Origin: Opitutus sp. ER46
Lineage (GTDB): Bacteria; Verrucomicrobiota; Verrucomicrobiia; Opitutales; Opitutaceae
DNA: 64,000 nt
Direction of reading: 5' to 3'
NCBI RefSeq assembly: GCF_003054705.1
Contig: NZ_QAYX01000018.1
Span: forward strand, 186,001 to 250,000
Both the position numbers and the translations under genes were made by a program. The notes under the pieces are model-generated. The model was not told where the DNA came from. It saw only the letters and a list, made by a program, of their open reading frames with translations, and searched no databases. Below, in pieces: positions 34,501 to 42,120 of this stretch (positions within the stretch are counted from its first letter, which is position 1; the number at the start of each line of letters is the position of its first letter).

Positions 34501-36841
34501 TGGCTCGGTGGTGTTCAGCACGAACGGCTACTCCAGCACGGACTCGCGCAGCTATGCCTCGGCGCTGCTCGTCGCCAACGGCACCACGCAGCCGGCGAAT
34601 GCGCCCACCGGCCGCTCCTGCTACGGCCCGGTCTATCGTGACGGCACGTACGTGATGGTGTCCTCGGGCGCGGCCCTGACCTCCAGCGATGGCCGGACCT
34701 GGGTGGAGCAATCGCTGTCGCCTGGAATCTCGCTTTACGGAGTGGCCACAACCGACACTGGCTTCGTTGCGGTGGGAAGCGCCGGCACTATCCTGATCTC
34801 GCGCGACGGCAAGCTGTGGTCGAGTCGACCGAGTGGCGTCGAAAAGACGTTTTACGGCGTGGGCACTGATCCAAGCGGAAAGATGGTCGTCGCTGTCGGC
34901 GATGCCGGGCTCACGGTGGTCTCACGCGATTCGGGCCTGACATGGACCGCCGCCAACCAGGGGCACTCTGCCTACCAAAGGCAGGTCGTGTGGCAGGACG
35001 GGCTCGGCTTCTGCACCCTCGGCAACGGCGACCTTTACACGTCACCGGACGGCATGACCTGGAGCAAACGCGGGCTGGGCTACTGGTCCTATCATACGGC
35101 GTCGCCGCATGGCCTGATCCTTACGACTTCCGGTTGTCTCGGCATCACGACGGACGGCGTGAGCGTAAGTCGGAGCTATTTGCCAGACTCCGGTGGTCGT
35201 CCCCTGTACGCCGGCAACACCGTCTTTGTCGCGTCGAACGGAGGACTGCTCGCGTTGTCCCTCAAGGGCCCAAATCCGCGACCCCTTGCCATCACCACTC
35301 AGCCCCAATCGCAAGACGTGCGGGTGGGTCAACCGGCGGTTCTCCGAGTCGAGGCGACCGGTACCGGTCCGTTCAGCTACCAATGGCGCCGCGATGGCAC
35401 GCCCCTCATGGGCGCGACGAGCGCGACCCTGCAAATCCAGGCCGTGGGCAAGTTGGATGCCGGAGACTACTGCGTCACCATTCGCAATCCGGCCGGATCC
35501 ACCACGTCGGCGGTCGCGAAGTTGACGGTACGCGAAGGGCCGATCCGGATCATCTCCGGCCCGGCGTCGCAAACAGGAGCGCCGGGGGCCGGGGCCAGCT
35601 TCAGCGTGAACGCCACGAGCGACAATGGCGTGCCACTGACGTACCAGTGGTACCTGAACGATGTCGCGATTGTCGGCGCCACGGACGCGACCTACCTGGC
35701 CTCCGTCTCCGCCCGGGCCTACGGCCGCTACACGGTCAAAATCTCCGCCGGCAGCGATTGGGTGACCCAGACCACGACGCTGGCCCCATTGGTCGCACTG
35801 CAGAAGGTTGCGCCGGCCGTGACGCTGATCCCGAACGCGACCTTCGCCGCCACGGTCCGGGACGTCATCGAGGGCGTGACGTATCAGTGGTACCGTGACG
35901 GCGCGCCGATCGTGGGCGCGGTCGGCCCGACGTACCTCGGGCACGCCGGCGCCTCCGGCAGCGCGACCTACGCAGTGCGCGGGAGCATCAATGGCGTCTG
36001 GACCGACTCGGAGAGCCTCACAGTCACCGCGACCCAACCGGTCAATGCCGGCCACCTCGCCAACCTCTCCGCCTTGAGCCGCACCGCCGCGGGTGCCGAG
36101 GCCCTGACAATTGGGTTTGTGACCAACGGGGCCACGAACCTCCTCGTGCGCGGCATCGGCCCGACCCTCGACGTGTTCCCCGTGCCGGGCTTCGTGCCCG
36201 ACCCACAACTCGAGTTGTACGGCGCCTCGGGCCTGCTCGCGCAGAACGACAACTGGGGCGGTACGCCCGCCCTGCGCGATGCGATCTCCGCGTGCGGGGC
36301 GTTCGGTTTGCAGCCCACGAGCAAGGACGCCGCGCTCCTCGCGCAGGCCTCGGGGCTCTACTCTGCCCGCGTGACCGCCACCGACGGCGGCGCCGGCATC
36401 GCGCTCGTCGAGGTGTACGACACCACGCGGGGCGCGTTCACCGAGCAAACCCCGCGCCTCGTGAACCTCTCCTGCCGCACCAACCTCGGTACCGATACCG
36501 GGATGGTGACCGTTGGTTTTGTTGTAGGCGGCGATACCGCGCGCACCGTGCTGATCCGGGCCGTCGGCCCGGGCCTTGGGCTGCTCGGCGTGACCAACTA
36601 CCTCGCTGATCCGAAACTGACGCTCTTCACCAACCAGACCGAACTCGCAGCCAACGACAACTGGGGCGGCACCGTCCCGAGCGCCGTCTTCACCGCCACC
36701 AGCGCCTTCGGCCTGCCTGACAACTCCTCCAAGGACGCCGCCCTGGTGATCACCCTCCCGCCCGGCTCCTACACCGCCCAGGTCGTCCCAGCTTCCGCCT
36801 CTTCCGGCCTCGTCCTCGTCGAGGTATACGAAGTGCGTTAG
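31559..36841 (+). CDS. Giant secreted metzincin-like protease (M11 gametolysin type) with propeller and Ig repeats
   Basis: A 1760-residue secreted protein. A signal peptide (MRLKTLPVALLFLVCAAPAA) leads into a pro-region and a catalytic domain with the metzincin zinc motif HELGHNCGVVH at residues 389-399. The following YNDPYDTQGG loop (residues ~420-429) corresponds to the M11 Met-turn region but lacks the usual Met. Residues ~680-1240 form propeller-like repeats of the type 'S.DG.TW' (TSADGRTWS, RSTDGKTWS, TSTDGVTWT, TSPDGMTWS). Two to three Ig-like domains follow (YQWRRDGTPLMGATSATL, YQWYLNDVAIVGATDATY, YQWYRDGAPIVGAVGPTY). Two copies of a verrucomicrobial C-terminal module end the protein (LLVRGIGPTL..NDNWGG..VEVYD and LIRAVGPGL..NDNWGG..VEVYE). 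Codon use is uniform throughout. Confidence 0.83.
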   Translation: MRLKTLPVALLFLVCAAPAATLSPDPAAPAARLPEDKSSLQDWARRHRLAAAPLREGVEIAHARLASLRTVLASDPQAVPAQALSLEEYAALPAEIRDASERPVSAVGDYLVLCATPPAGSSEPPRLQRFVRLEGQVYPAIVYGRRLEQQSKTAIPLQGVLVDGTFVMDENAIQVVDAATLPPAMLPPGGTPAGTVLGRAGGRIFRFADRTQLARTEAAIRQSELAPGPAAAHDFEAVIANPAVAAVTLTNTWANGPKTLLVIRVDFSDLPGVPYTDEYCRQLMDEQIAPFYASASYGKTSLVTTVAAKTYRLSRTAEYYATNDRSWDIETEAKALAAVDYPGAYDRYLFVFASFSRIAGSKFNWAGLGQVSGRSTWYNGDFTLRVASHELGHNCGVVHANLWKVSDGDPISDGGVHQEYNDPYDTQGGSGAGGMTVDFNPSFKRLYGWLDSAQIAPLTRSGVYHLRAFDHNAPRAGDIVALTYKKNDARTYYISYRGGWKSTYNTTPAANIQEGAYVFWTQDASGSDTEMLDMTPRTTSALDGALTPGTRFTDMQAGLAVSTLGVSGTGPDRTLDVEVTFFDPKRMPIITVSDAVYGGSTTIATRTVTPPLRTQLYIDGALWAESTVPNATFTWEPEAIGAHTILVKASYADGVDLTNLVSVNTPAPSNWAWIIPKPQGNAISAMVHANDQWWAVAGYGGLQTSADGRTWSAQPLTTSAPLQGIATDGTQIIIGTGGYDAVASTSIPSLWRSTDGKTWSEIKGVTNAIQSVYYLNRTWVAASGGQITTSTDGVTWTSFRQLLSQNWYNFDLAYDNGLWVAAFSNGTVCTSPDLVTWTQAPAIPELMASECGGVSSLNGQWMVAFYGSVNGTYGAVACLTKDFTTWTRVPLTGAGWVSFAGVIDDQFAVASYGCLLLSKDGMTWTRLLYPSLSINALGKANGLYVATGDRGLTWLGATLDRLQVADAQPRLTLNGCLELPDGSVVFSTNGYSSTDSRSYASALLVANGTTQPANAPTGRSCYGPVYRDGTYVMVSSGAALTSSDGRTWVEQSLSPGISLYGVATTDTGFVAVGSAGTILISRDGKLWSSRPSGVEKTFYGVGTDPSGKMVVAVGDAGLTVVSRDSGLTWTAANQGHSAYQRQVVWQDGLGFCTLGNGDLYTSPDGMTWSKRGLGYWSYHTASPHGLILTTSGCLGITTDGVSVSRSYLPDSGGRPLYAGNTVFVASNGGLLALSLKGPNPRPLAITTQPQSQDVRVGQPAVLRVEATGTGPFSYQWRRDGTPLMGATSATLQIQAVGKLDAGDYCVTIRNPAGSTTSAVAKLTVREGPIRIISGPASQTGAPGAGASFSVNATSDNGVPLTYQWYLNDVAIVGATDATYLASVSARAYGRYTVKISAGSDWVTQTTTLAPLVALQKVAPAVTLIPNATFAATVRDVIEGVTYQWYRDGAPIVGAVGPTYLGHAGASGSATYAVRGSINGVWTDSESLTVTATQPVNAGHLANLSALSRTAAGAEALTIGFVTNGATNLLVRGIGPTLDVFPVPGFVPDPQLELYGASGLLAQNDNWGGTPALRDAISACGAFGLQPTSKDAALLAQASGLYSARVTATDGGAGIALVEVYDTTRGAFTEQTPRLVNLSCRTNLGTDTGMVTVGFVVGGDTARTVLIRAVGPGLGLLGVTNYLADPKLTLFTNQTELAANDNWGGTVPSAVFTATSAFGLPDNSSKDAALVITLPPGSYTAQVVPASASSGLVLVEVYEVR

Positions 36842-36958
36842 CGGCGGGGTGCATCCCGCGCGGCGCATCCCGCTGGCGCCGTAATTCGAGATAGCTAGCC
36901 AGAATTGGCTGGTTGTCGCGTCCGCCGGACTTCCACGCGGTGGACGCTGCGATCAGGC

Positions 36959-37111
36959 AAAGTGCGCAGAGACCGGTTGGTCGGCGGAGCGGTGGTGTTC
37001 GTGGCGGAAACGATGATCCCGGAGGCGTTCGCGGAGACGCGGGACTTCTCGGGGATCGTGGTGGTTGCCGGCTTCCTGGTCGCCTTCGCCCTGAGCCACG
37101 CGAGCGACTGA
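36959..37111 (+). pseudogene. Remnant of a ZIP-family metal transporter (C-terminus only)
   Basis: The 50 codons before the stop at 37109-37111 read GGAVVFVAETMIPEAF, then FSGIVVVAGFLVAFALSHAS. This is the last two membrane segments of a ZIP-family (COG0428-type) transporter, including the conserved MIPEA. The first five or six membrane segments are absent from the ~117 bp before it and from the giant protease gene further upstream. There is no plausible start in frame, so this is a deletion relic rather than a functional small protein. Confidence 0.72.
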
Positions 37112-37225
37112 CGCGCAACCCGCCGCCCGCCGTTAGTCGCTCGCCATCAATGGCTCACAAGCCATTCGCCGCGAACATGCCCGCTCCGCAAGCGGATCGC
37201 CGTTGGCCGCCGTCGCTCACCCGGC

Positions 37226-37285
37226 GTCTTGGCACTTGGGCCGGGCCACGCTCCTGGAGACGCCGGAAGAGGCAGGTGCCAAGAC
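37226..37285. repeat. Inverted repeat upstream of tRNA-Glu
   Basis: GTCTTGGCAC (37226-37235) pairs with GTGCCAAGAC (37276-37285). A competing pair CCGGCGTCT (37221-37229) and AGACGCCGG (37258-37266) overlaps the first arm, so the two stems exclude each other. Significance unknown. Confidence 0.5.
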
Positions 37286-37372
37286 ATAGGGATCAACCGC
37301 GTTGACGCCCGCCGCCCATTTTTGCCCTTGCGCGGTCGATGCTGCGCCGTAGCGTGCCCGGCTCCGCGGTTA

Positions 37373-37449
37373 GTCCCCATCGTCTAGCCCGGTTAGGACA
37401 CCACCCTTTCACGGTGAGAACCGGGGTTCGAATCCCCGTGGGGACGCCA
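37373..37449 (+). tRNA. tRNA-Glu (anticodon TTC)
   Basis: The acceptor arms GTCCCCA and TGGGGAC pair over 7 bp, with encoded CCA at 37447-37449. The anticodon loop CTTTCAC holds TTC, reading GAA/GAG. The T-arm is CCGGG-GTTCGAA-TCCCCG-like. The fold is complete and the gene looks functional. Confidence 0.95.
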
Positions 37450-37457
37450 CGAATTCG

Positions 37458-37493
37458 CAAGCGCCTTCATAGTAAGGCGCTTGTGCCGTTTTT
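37458..37493 (+). terminator. Intrinsic terminator of tRNA-Glu
   Basis: A 10-bp perfect stem CAAGCGCCTT/AAGGCGCTTG, 6-nt loop CATAGT, then GTGCCG and TTTTT at 37489-37493. It starts 8 bp after the CCA end. Confidence 0.85.
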
Positions 37494-37613
37494 GGCGGCA
37501 CTCTACACAAGAGCGACGATCATGCAGATCGTTCCCCGCTCGAAGTACGGGATAGCGTGGAGCACCCGATTTCAGGGCTGACACTCGCGGCGTGACCTGA
37601 CGACCTGGCGGGC

Positions 37614-38471
37614 ATGGCTGCAGGTGACGACTGGTCGGTGGCAGAGGTGAGGCGCACGGTCGCCGACTATATGGACATGCTTCAGTTCGAGCTGACGCGG
37701 CAGGACTATAACAAGTCCGCCCACCGTCGGACGCTACTGAGTCAGCTCGCGGGCCGGACCGATGGGGCCGTCGAGCTGAAGCACCAGAACATCAGCGCGG
37801 TGCTGCAGGGCTTGGAGTGTTTCTGGATTCCGGGCTACAAGCCGCGCGGCAACTACCAGCAACTGCTCGAGGACGAGGTGGTGGCGTGGCTCGCCGCGCA
37901 TCCTGAATTCGACCTGCAGGCACGAGCCGCCGCCGAGGCGCCAGCAGTCGTGCCGGAGGACACCGACTTCAGCCGTTTCGAAGAAGCGAAGCCTGAGCTG
38001 GAAGTTGCCGAGGTGGTGGAGGAGCCGACCGCACCGTACGACTCGCAGCGGATCGTGGCTGGCCGGCGCGATTACGTGGGACGCGAAGCCCGAAACGCGT
38101 CTCTCGGGGCGGCGGGCGAAAAGCTCGCGTTGCGTTACGAGCAAGAGCGGCTTTCGCGGCTCGGGCACGACCAGCTCGCTGGCCGCGTCACCCATGTCGC
38201 CGCGAAGGACGATGGCGCGGGCTTCGATATTCTTTCGTACGAGCCAACCGGTCAGGAGCGGTTCATCGAGGTGAAGACCACCGCGTTCGCCAAAGAAACG
38301 CCTTTCTTCGCGTCAGCGAAGGAAGTCCGCTTCGCCCAGCAATTCGCGCCACAGTACCACTTGTACCGGCTCTTTCGGTTCAAGACCTCCCCGCGCTGCT
38401 TTATCCTTTCGGGACGATTCCAACAGAACTGCCGGCTGGATCCTGAAAGTTACCGCTGCACATTTCGGTAA
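37614..38471 (+). CDS. DUF3883 (NO VEIN C-terminal/nuclease-fold-like) protein
   Basis: A 285-residue protein. The N-terminal ~95 residues form a helical domain (ADYMDMLQFELTRQDYNKSAHR, IPGYKPRGNYQQLLEDEVVAWL). The C-terminal ~130 residues are DUF3883: GAAGEKLALRYEQERL, then GFDILSYEP and RFIEVKTTAF, followed by PFFASAKEVRFAQQ. The GFDI and EVKT segments give the D-x(n)-E-x-K layout of PD-(D/E)XK nucleases. DUF3883 is common in defence and restriction-linked proteins. It is the first gene after tRNA-Glu and stands alone, which suggests an acquired cargo gene. Nuclease activity is an inference. Confidence 0.8.
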   Translation: MAAGDDWSVAEVRRTVADYMDMLQFELTRQDYNKSAHRRTLLSQLAGRTDGAVELKHQNISAVLQGLECFWIPGYKPRGNYQQLLEDEVVAWLAAHPEFDLQARAAAEAPAVVPEDTDFSRFEEAKPELEVAEVVEEPTAPYDSQRIVAGRRDYVGREARNASLGAAGEKLALRYEQERLSRLGHDQLAGRVTHVAAKDDGAGFDILSYEPTGQERFIEVKTTAFAKETPFFASAKEVRFAQQFAPQYHLYRLFRFKTSPRCFILSGRFQQNCRLDPESYRCTFR

Positions 38472-38582
38472 GCCCGCCAGCAGAAACCAGCGTCGATTGC
38501 GGCTCCGGAGGCAGAGTCCTCTACGGCAGCAAACGGCTCGCCCGCTGACGTCCCCGGCAGGGTCCCCGAAGCGCGCCGAATC

Positions 38583-39248
38583 CTACTCACCTCTCCGCAG
38601 CACGACGTGCAGGGCGCTCGGAGTCGTGACGTGCTCAACGCAGTGGTAGCCGAGTTGCACGGGGTCGAGGCCGGCGAAGAGGCGCTCGCCGGAGCCGAGC
38701 AGGGTTGGAGCGATGGCAAGGTGCAGTTCGTCGATCAGGCGTTCCCGCAGGTATTGCTGCACGGTCGCGACACCACCGCCGATCCGCACGTCCTTGCCCG
38801 CGGCGGCCTCCCGCGCCTGCCGCAACGCCGAATGAATCCCGTCCGTGACGAAATGGAAGGTCGTGCCGCCCTCCATCACGAGCGGCGCGCGAGCGTGATG
38901 CGTCAGCACAAAGACCGGGCAATGGTACGGCGGGGTGTCGCCCCACCACCCTTTCCACGCGCCATCGGGCCAATCGCCCCGGATCGGCCCGAACATGTTG
39001 CGGCCAAGAATCCACGCGCCCACGCCCTCGAAGCCGCGCACGGCAAACGCGTCATCCACGCCGGTCGAGCCCCCGTCCTCGCCCGTCATCTGCCGAAACG
39101 TCCGCGTCGGAAAAAACCACTCGTGCAACGTCCCGCCTCCGACCCCCAGCGGTTGCTCAAGGGTCTGATCTGGGCCCGCGCCAAAGCCGTCGATCGAAAG
39201 ACTGAAGCAATGCACGCGAACGCGGCCGGAAGAGGTGTCGGTAGGCAT
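38583..39248 (-). CDS. RibD C-terminal/dihydrofolate-reductase-fold protein
   Basis: A 221-residue NADPH-dependent reductase-like protein of the 'dihydrofolate reductase family' (RibD_C). Typical segments are FSLSIDGFGAGPDQTLEQPLG, GAWILGRNMFGPIRGDW, VFVLTHHARAPL, FHFVTDGIHSAL and IGGGVATVQQYLRERLIDELHLAIAPTLLGSGERLF. The start at 39248 removes a non-homologous extension. These proteins are often encoded alone and have no defined substrate. Confidence 0.86.
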   Translation of the reverse strand: MPTDTSSGRVRVHCFSLSIDGFGAGPDQTLEQPLGVGGGTLHEWFFPTRTFRQMTGEDGGSTGVDDAFAVRGFEGVGAWILGRNMFGPIRGDWPDGAWKGWWGDTPPYHCPVFVLTHHARAPLVMEGGTTFHFVTDGIHSALRQAREAAAGKDVRIGGGVATVQQYLRERLIDELHLAIAPTLLGSGERLFAGLDPVQLGYHCVEHVTTPSALHVVLRRGE

Positions 39249-39502
39249 ATCAAACGTCAGGGAATGTGGGTGTGGGTGGAAAATCAAATTGCCGGAACGA
39301 AAGAAGGCCAGGCGCACATCCGAGCGGTGCGGCGCCGCCTCACCCGGCGTCTTCGCGTTCGCCTCACTTCAACGAACAAAGAAACGCGCTGCGGACATGC
39401 CGGCCGGAAAACTCCGGAATTCTATTCACCACGCGCCGGGGTATGTCACCGCGCTGAATTTCATGCGGTCGCCGGCGCAAGCGCCTCACGATCCTGCCTC
39501 CA

Positions 39503-39703
39503 ATGCTGATCCTCCGTCCCACCAAGATGCTCGGCGCCCGGCTGACATTGGACGCGCCTTCGGCCCTCGGAACCCAACTCGGTCCATCCGCTTTGCGACT
39601 GGTGCGCCCACACGTTCATCGCCGGGCGCTTCCGTTATATCCTGCTCGCCAACACCGCCACCCTCCTGCCGGTCGTTTTCTCCGCCTGCGGCCAACCGAC
39701 TAA
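39503..39703 (+). pseudogene. Frameshifted DUF6933-like gene
   Basis: The frame starting at 39503 reads MLILRPTKMLGARLTLDAP. Near 39585 the match jumps to another frame, which reads DWCAHTFIAGRFRYILLANTATLLPVVF up to about 39690. Joined, the two pieces give the DUF6933 pattern (start MLILRPT, then DWYAHTF..RYILLTNTATL..VVF). Neither frame alone is complete and the C-terminal half is missing. The rest of the 39249-39867 gap shows nothing else. Confidence 0.6.
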
Positions 39704-39867
39704 ACATCGCCCGCCAAGTGCCGGCTTTCCGGCGCGCCCCAAATCTGGGATAATCGCGGAGCATTTCCCGCCCCCATCCGCGCACGAAAGTCGCAGTGTA
39801 GAAGGTGAACACGCCGCCCCGATCGATCCGTCCCCGGGCGCCGCACCGCATCGCCCCCTCCCCCCGC

Positions 39868-40557
39868 ATGAAAGCCACACCCCCCCGCCTCCGCGCCATG
39901 ATCGGCCTGCTCGCGTTGGCCTCCGCCGGCCTCGCTTCCGCCCAACCCAAGCCCCTCACTCCCGACCTCACGGCCGCGCCTTCCGAACACGGCTGGAAAC
40001 TGATCAACCGCTCCGCGCGGCTCATCGAGCGCAACGGCGCCCCCGCCATCCACCTCGAAGGCGAGACCGGCGCCGGGTTTCTGCGCCTCGAGAATGTCGT
40101 CTTTGCCGACGGTACCATCGAGTTCGACGCCCGCGGCCGGAACGTTGTCCAGGGAAGCTTTCTCGGCCTCGCCTTCCACGGCGGCGCCGACGTGAAAACC
40201 TACGACGCGGTCTATTTTCGGCCCTTCAACTTCAAGGCCAGCGACCCGGCCCGCCGTGCCCGCGCCGTGCAATACATCTCTCTCCCCGCCCACCCGTGGC
40301 AGAAACTGCGCGCCGAGCATCCGGGCCAGTACGAGAAAGCAGTCGTACCCGTCCCCGATCCCGACGCCTGGTTCCACGTCCGTCTCGTCGTCGCGTGGCC
40401 CCAGGTCAGCGTGTTCGTCGACGGCGGCGTCGAGCCCTGCCTCGTCGTCACCCAGCTCAGCGAGCGCAAGCGTGGTTGGCTCGCGCTCTGGACCGACGTG
40501 AGCGGCGGCGACTTTGCGAACCTCAAGATCCTGCCCGCAAGTCCGACGCCGCCTTGA
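39868..40557 (+). CDS. Secreted concanavalin-like (DUF1080/LamG-type) protein
   Basis: A 229-residue protein with a signal peptide (RAMIGLLALASAGLASAQ). The mature part is a single jelly-roll resembling 3-keto-disaccharide hydrolase (DUF1080) or LamG-like lectin folds: GTIEFDARGRN, GSFLGLAFHGGADVKTYDAVYFRPFNF, WFHVRLVVAWPQVSVFVDGG and RGWLALWTDVSGGDFANLKI. It may bind or cleave a carbohydrate. ATGs at 39805, 39868 and 39898 are in frame; 39868 fits the signal peptide best. It precedes the sulfatase-maturase gene by 185 bp on the same strand. Confidence 0.75.
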   Translation: MKATPPRLRAMIGLLALASAGLASAQPKPLTPDLTAAPSEHGWKLINRSARLIERNGAPAIHLEGETGAGFLRLENVVFADGTIEFDARGRNVVQGSFLGLAFHGGADVKTYDAVYFRPFNFKASDPARRARAVQYISLPAHPWQKLRAEHPGQYEKAVVPVPDPDAWFHVRLVVAWPQVSVFVDGGVEPCLVVTQLSERKRGWLALWTDVSGGDFANLKILPASPTPP

Positions 40558-40742
40558 AGCCAAATCAGCGAGGTTGACGCACGAAGGGTCAACGTCCCGA
40601 GCTGATTTCCCGCGGCGCAGGAGGGAACGCGCGCCGGGCTTCACGTTCGAAAAAGGCGGTCTTCGCGGCGTGCGGGGTCTTGCGTGGCGCCGCGTCGCCG
40701 CCCCTATTGGCGCGTGCGTCGCGCGCCCGCCTGGCCGGCCCG

Positions 40743-42026
40743 ATGTTCCCCATGTCGCCCCCCCCTCCTCCTTCGCCTGCCACCGCCCCGTTCCACGTCA
40801 TGACGAAGCCCATCGGCGCGTTGTGCAACCTGGCCTGCCGGTACTGCTTCTACCTCGAGAAGGCGCAGCTGTATCCGGGCAGCGGGGACTTTCGGATGAA
40901 GCCCGAGCTGCTCGAGGCCTACGTGCGCAACCACCTTGCCGCGCAACCGGGCGGCGAGGTCCACTTTACCTGGCAGGGAGGCGAGCCAACGCTGCTGGGC
41001 GTCCCGTTCTTCCGTCAAGTCGTCGCCCTGCAGCGGAAATACGCCGAGGGTCGGGTCGTCCACAACGCGCTGCAGACCAATGCGGTGCTGCTCGACGAGG
41101 AATGGGCGGCCTTCCTGGCCCAGGAGAAGTTCCTCGTGGGCGTGAGCATCGACGGCCCGCGGGAGCTACATGACGCCTTTCGCGTGGATCGCGGCGAAAA
41201 TCCGACGTTCGACCGCGTGATCGCCGGCATCGAGCTCCTGCAGCGGCACGGGGTGGAGTTCAACACGCTCACCGCCGTGCATCGCCGCAATGCCAAGCAC
41301 CCGCTGCGCGTGTACCGCTTCCTCCGCGAGATCGGCTCCGGGTACATCCAGTTCATCCCCATCGTGGAACGCAGCGCGCCCCAGAACGCCGCCGGCTTGT
41401 GGCTCGCCGCGCCGCCGCAGCCGGTGACCGGCGCCGAACTCGACACCCAGGTGACCGAATGGACCGTACGGCCGGCGGATTTCGGCGAGTTCCTGTGCAC
41501 GATCTTCGACGCCTGGGTGCAGCGCGACGTCGGCCGGGTCTTCGTGCAGCACTTCGATGCCGCGCTGGCGAACTGGGTGGGCGTGCCGCCCGGCGTGTGC
41601 GTGTTCGCGCCGAAATGCGGTCGGGCACTCGCGGTGGAGCACAACGGCGACGTGTACAGCTGCGACCACTACGTCTACCCAGAGTACAAGCTGGGCAACG
41701 TGGCGCAGGATCCGCTCGCAACGCTGGTGGATTCACCCGCGCAAGTCGCCTTCGGCGACGCCAAGTCCGCCACCCTGCCCCGCTACTGCCGCGAGTGTCC
41801 CGTCCGGTTCGCCTGCCATGGCGAGTGTCCCAAACACCGGTTTCTGCGCACCCCCGAGGGTGAACCGGGCCTGAATTACCTCTGCCACGCGTACCGGCGC
41901 TTCTTCACGCACATCGACTCGCCGATGCGCACCATGGCGAGGCTCCTGCAAACCCGCCACGCCCCGGCCGCCATCATGGCGCTGCCGCGGGCGCAGTGGC
42001 TGCCGGGCCGCTGGAGCTCGCGCTAG
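40743..42026 (+). CDS. Anaerobic-type sulfatase-maturating enzyme (radical SAM)
   Basis: Radical SAM/SPASM enzyme of 427 residues that converts the active-site Cys of sulfatases to C-alpha-formylglycine. The cluster motif CNLACRYC is near residue ~30, followed by FTWQGGEPTLLG. The SPASM-type Cys-rich C-terminus includes CVFAPKCG, GDVYSCDHYVYPEYKLGN, YCRECPVRFACHGECPKHRF and YLCHAYRRFF. This matches anSME proteins closely. Its presence fits the three Cys-type sulfatases encoded downstream. The start at 40743 or 40752 is not settled; the N-terminal Pro-run is odd but short. Confidence 0.9.
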   Translation: MFPMSPPPPPSPATAPFHVMTKPIGALCNLACRYCFYLEKAQLYPGSGDFRMKPELLEAYVRNHLAAQPGGEVHFTWQGGEPTLLGVPFFRQVVALQRKYAEGRVVHNALQTNAVLLDEEWAAFLAQEKFLVGVSIDGPRELHDAFRVDRGENPTFDRVIAGIELLQRHGVEFNTLTAVHRRNAKHPLRVYRFLREIGSGYIQFIPIVERSAPQNAAGLWLAAPPQPVTGAELDTQVTEWTVRPADFGEFLCTIFDAWVQRDVGRVFVQHFDAALANWVGVPPGVCVFAPKCGRALAVEHNGDVYSCDHYVYPEYKLGNVAQDPLATLVDSPAQVAFGDAKSATLPRYCRECPVRFACHGECPKHRFLRTPEGEPGLNYLCHAYRRFFTHIDSPMRTMARLLQTRHAPAAIMALPRAQWLPGRWSSR

Positions 42027-42120
42027 GCGCCGCGGTGCCACCGCTCCCGGCTGCCACCGTCGCGCCCGACGGCGGCGAGTCCCGCGGCCGATCCGCCGGG
42101 GCCGCCCAGACCCGCGCCGG

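Noticed and set aside
37217-39354. TCACCCGGCGTCTT present at 37217 and 39341, possible attachment repeats around the tRNA-Glu region
   Set aside because: A 14-base match is expected by chance in 64 kb of GC-rich DNA, and it is not related to the tRNA 3' end.
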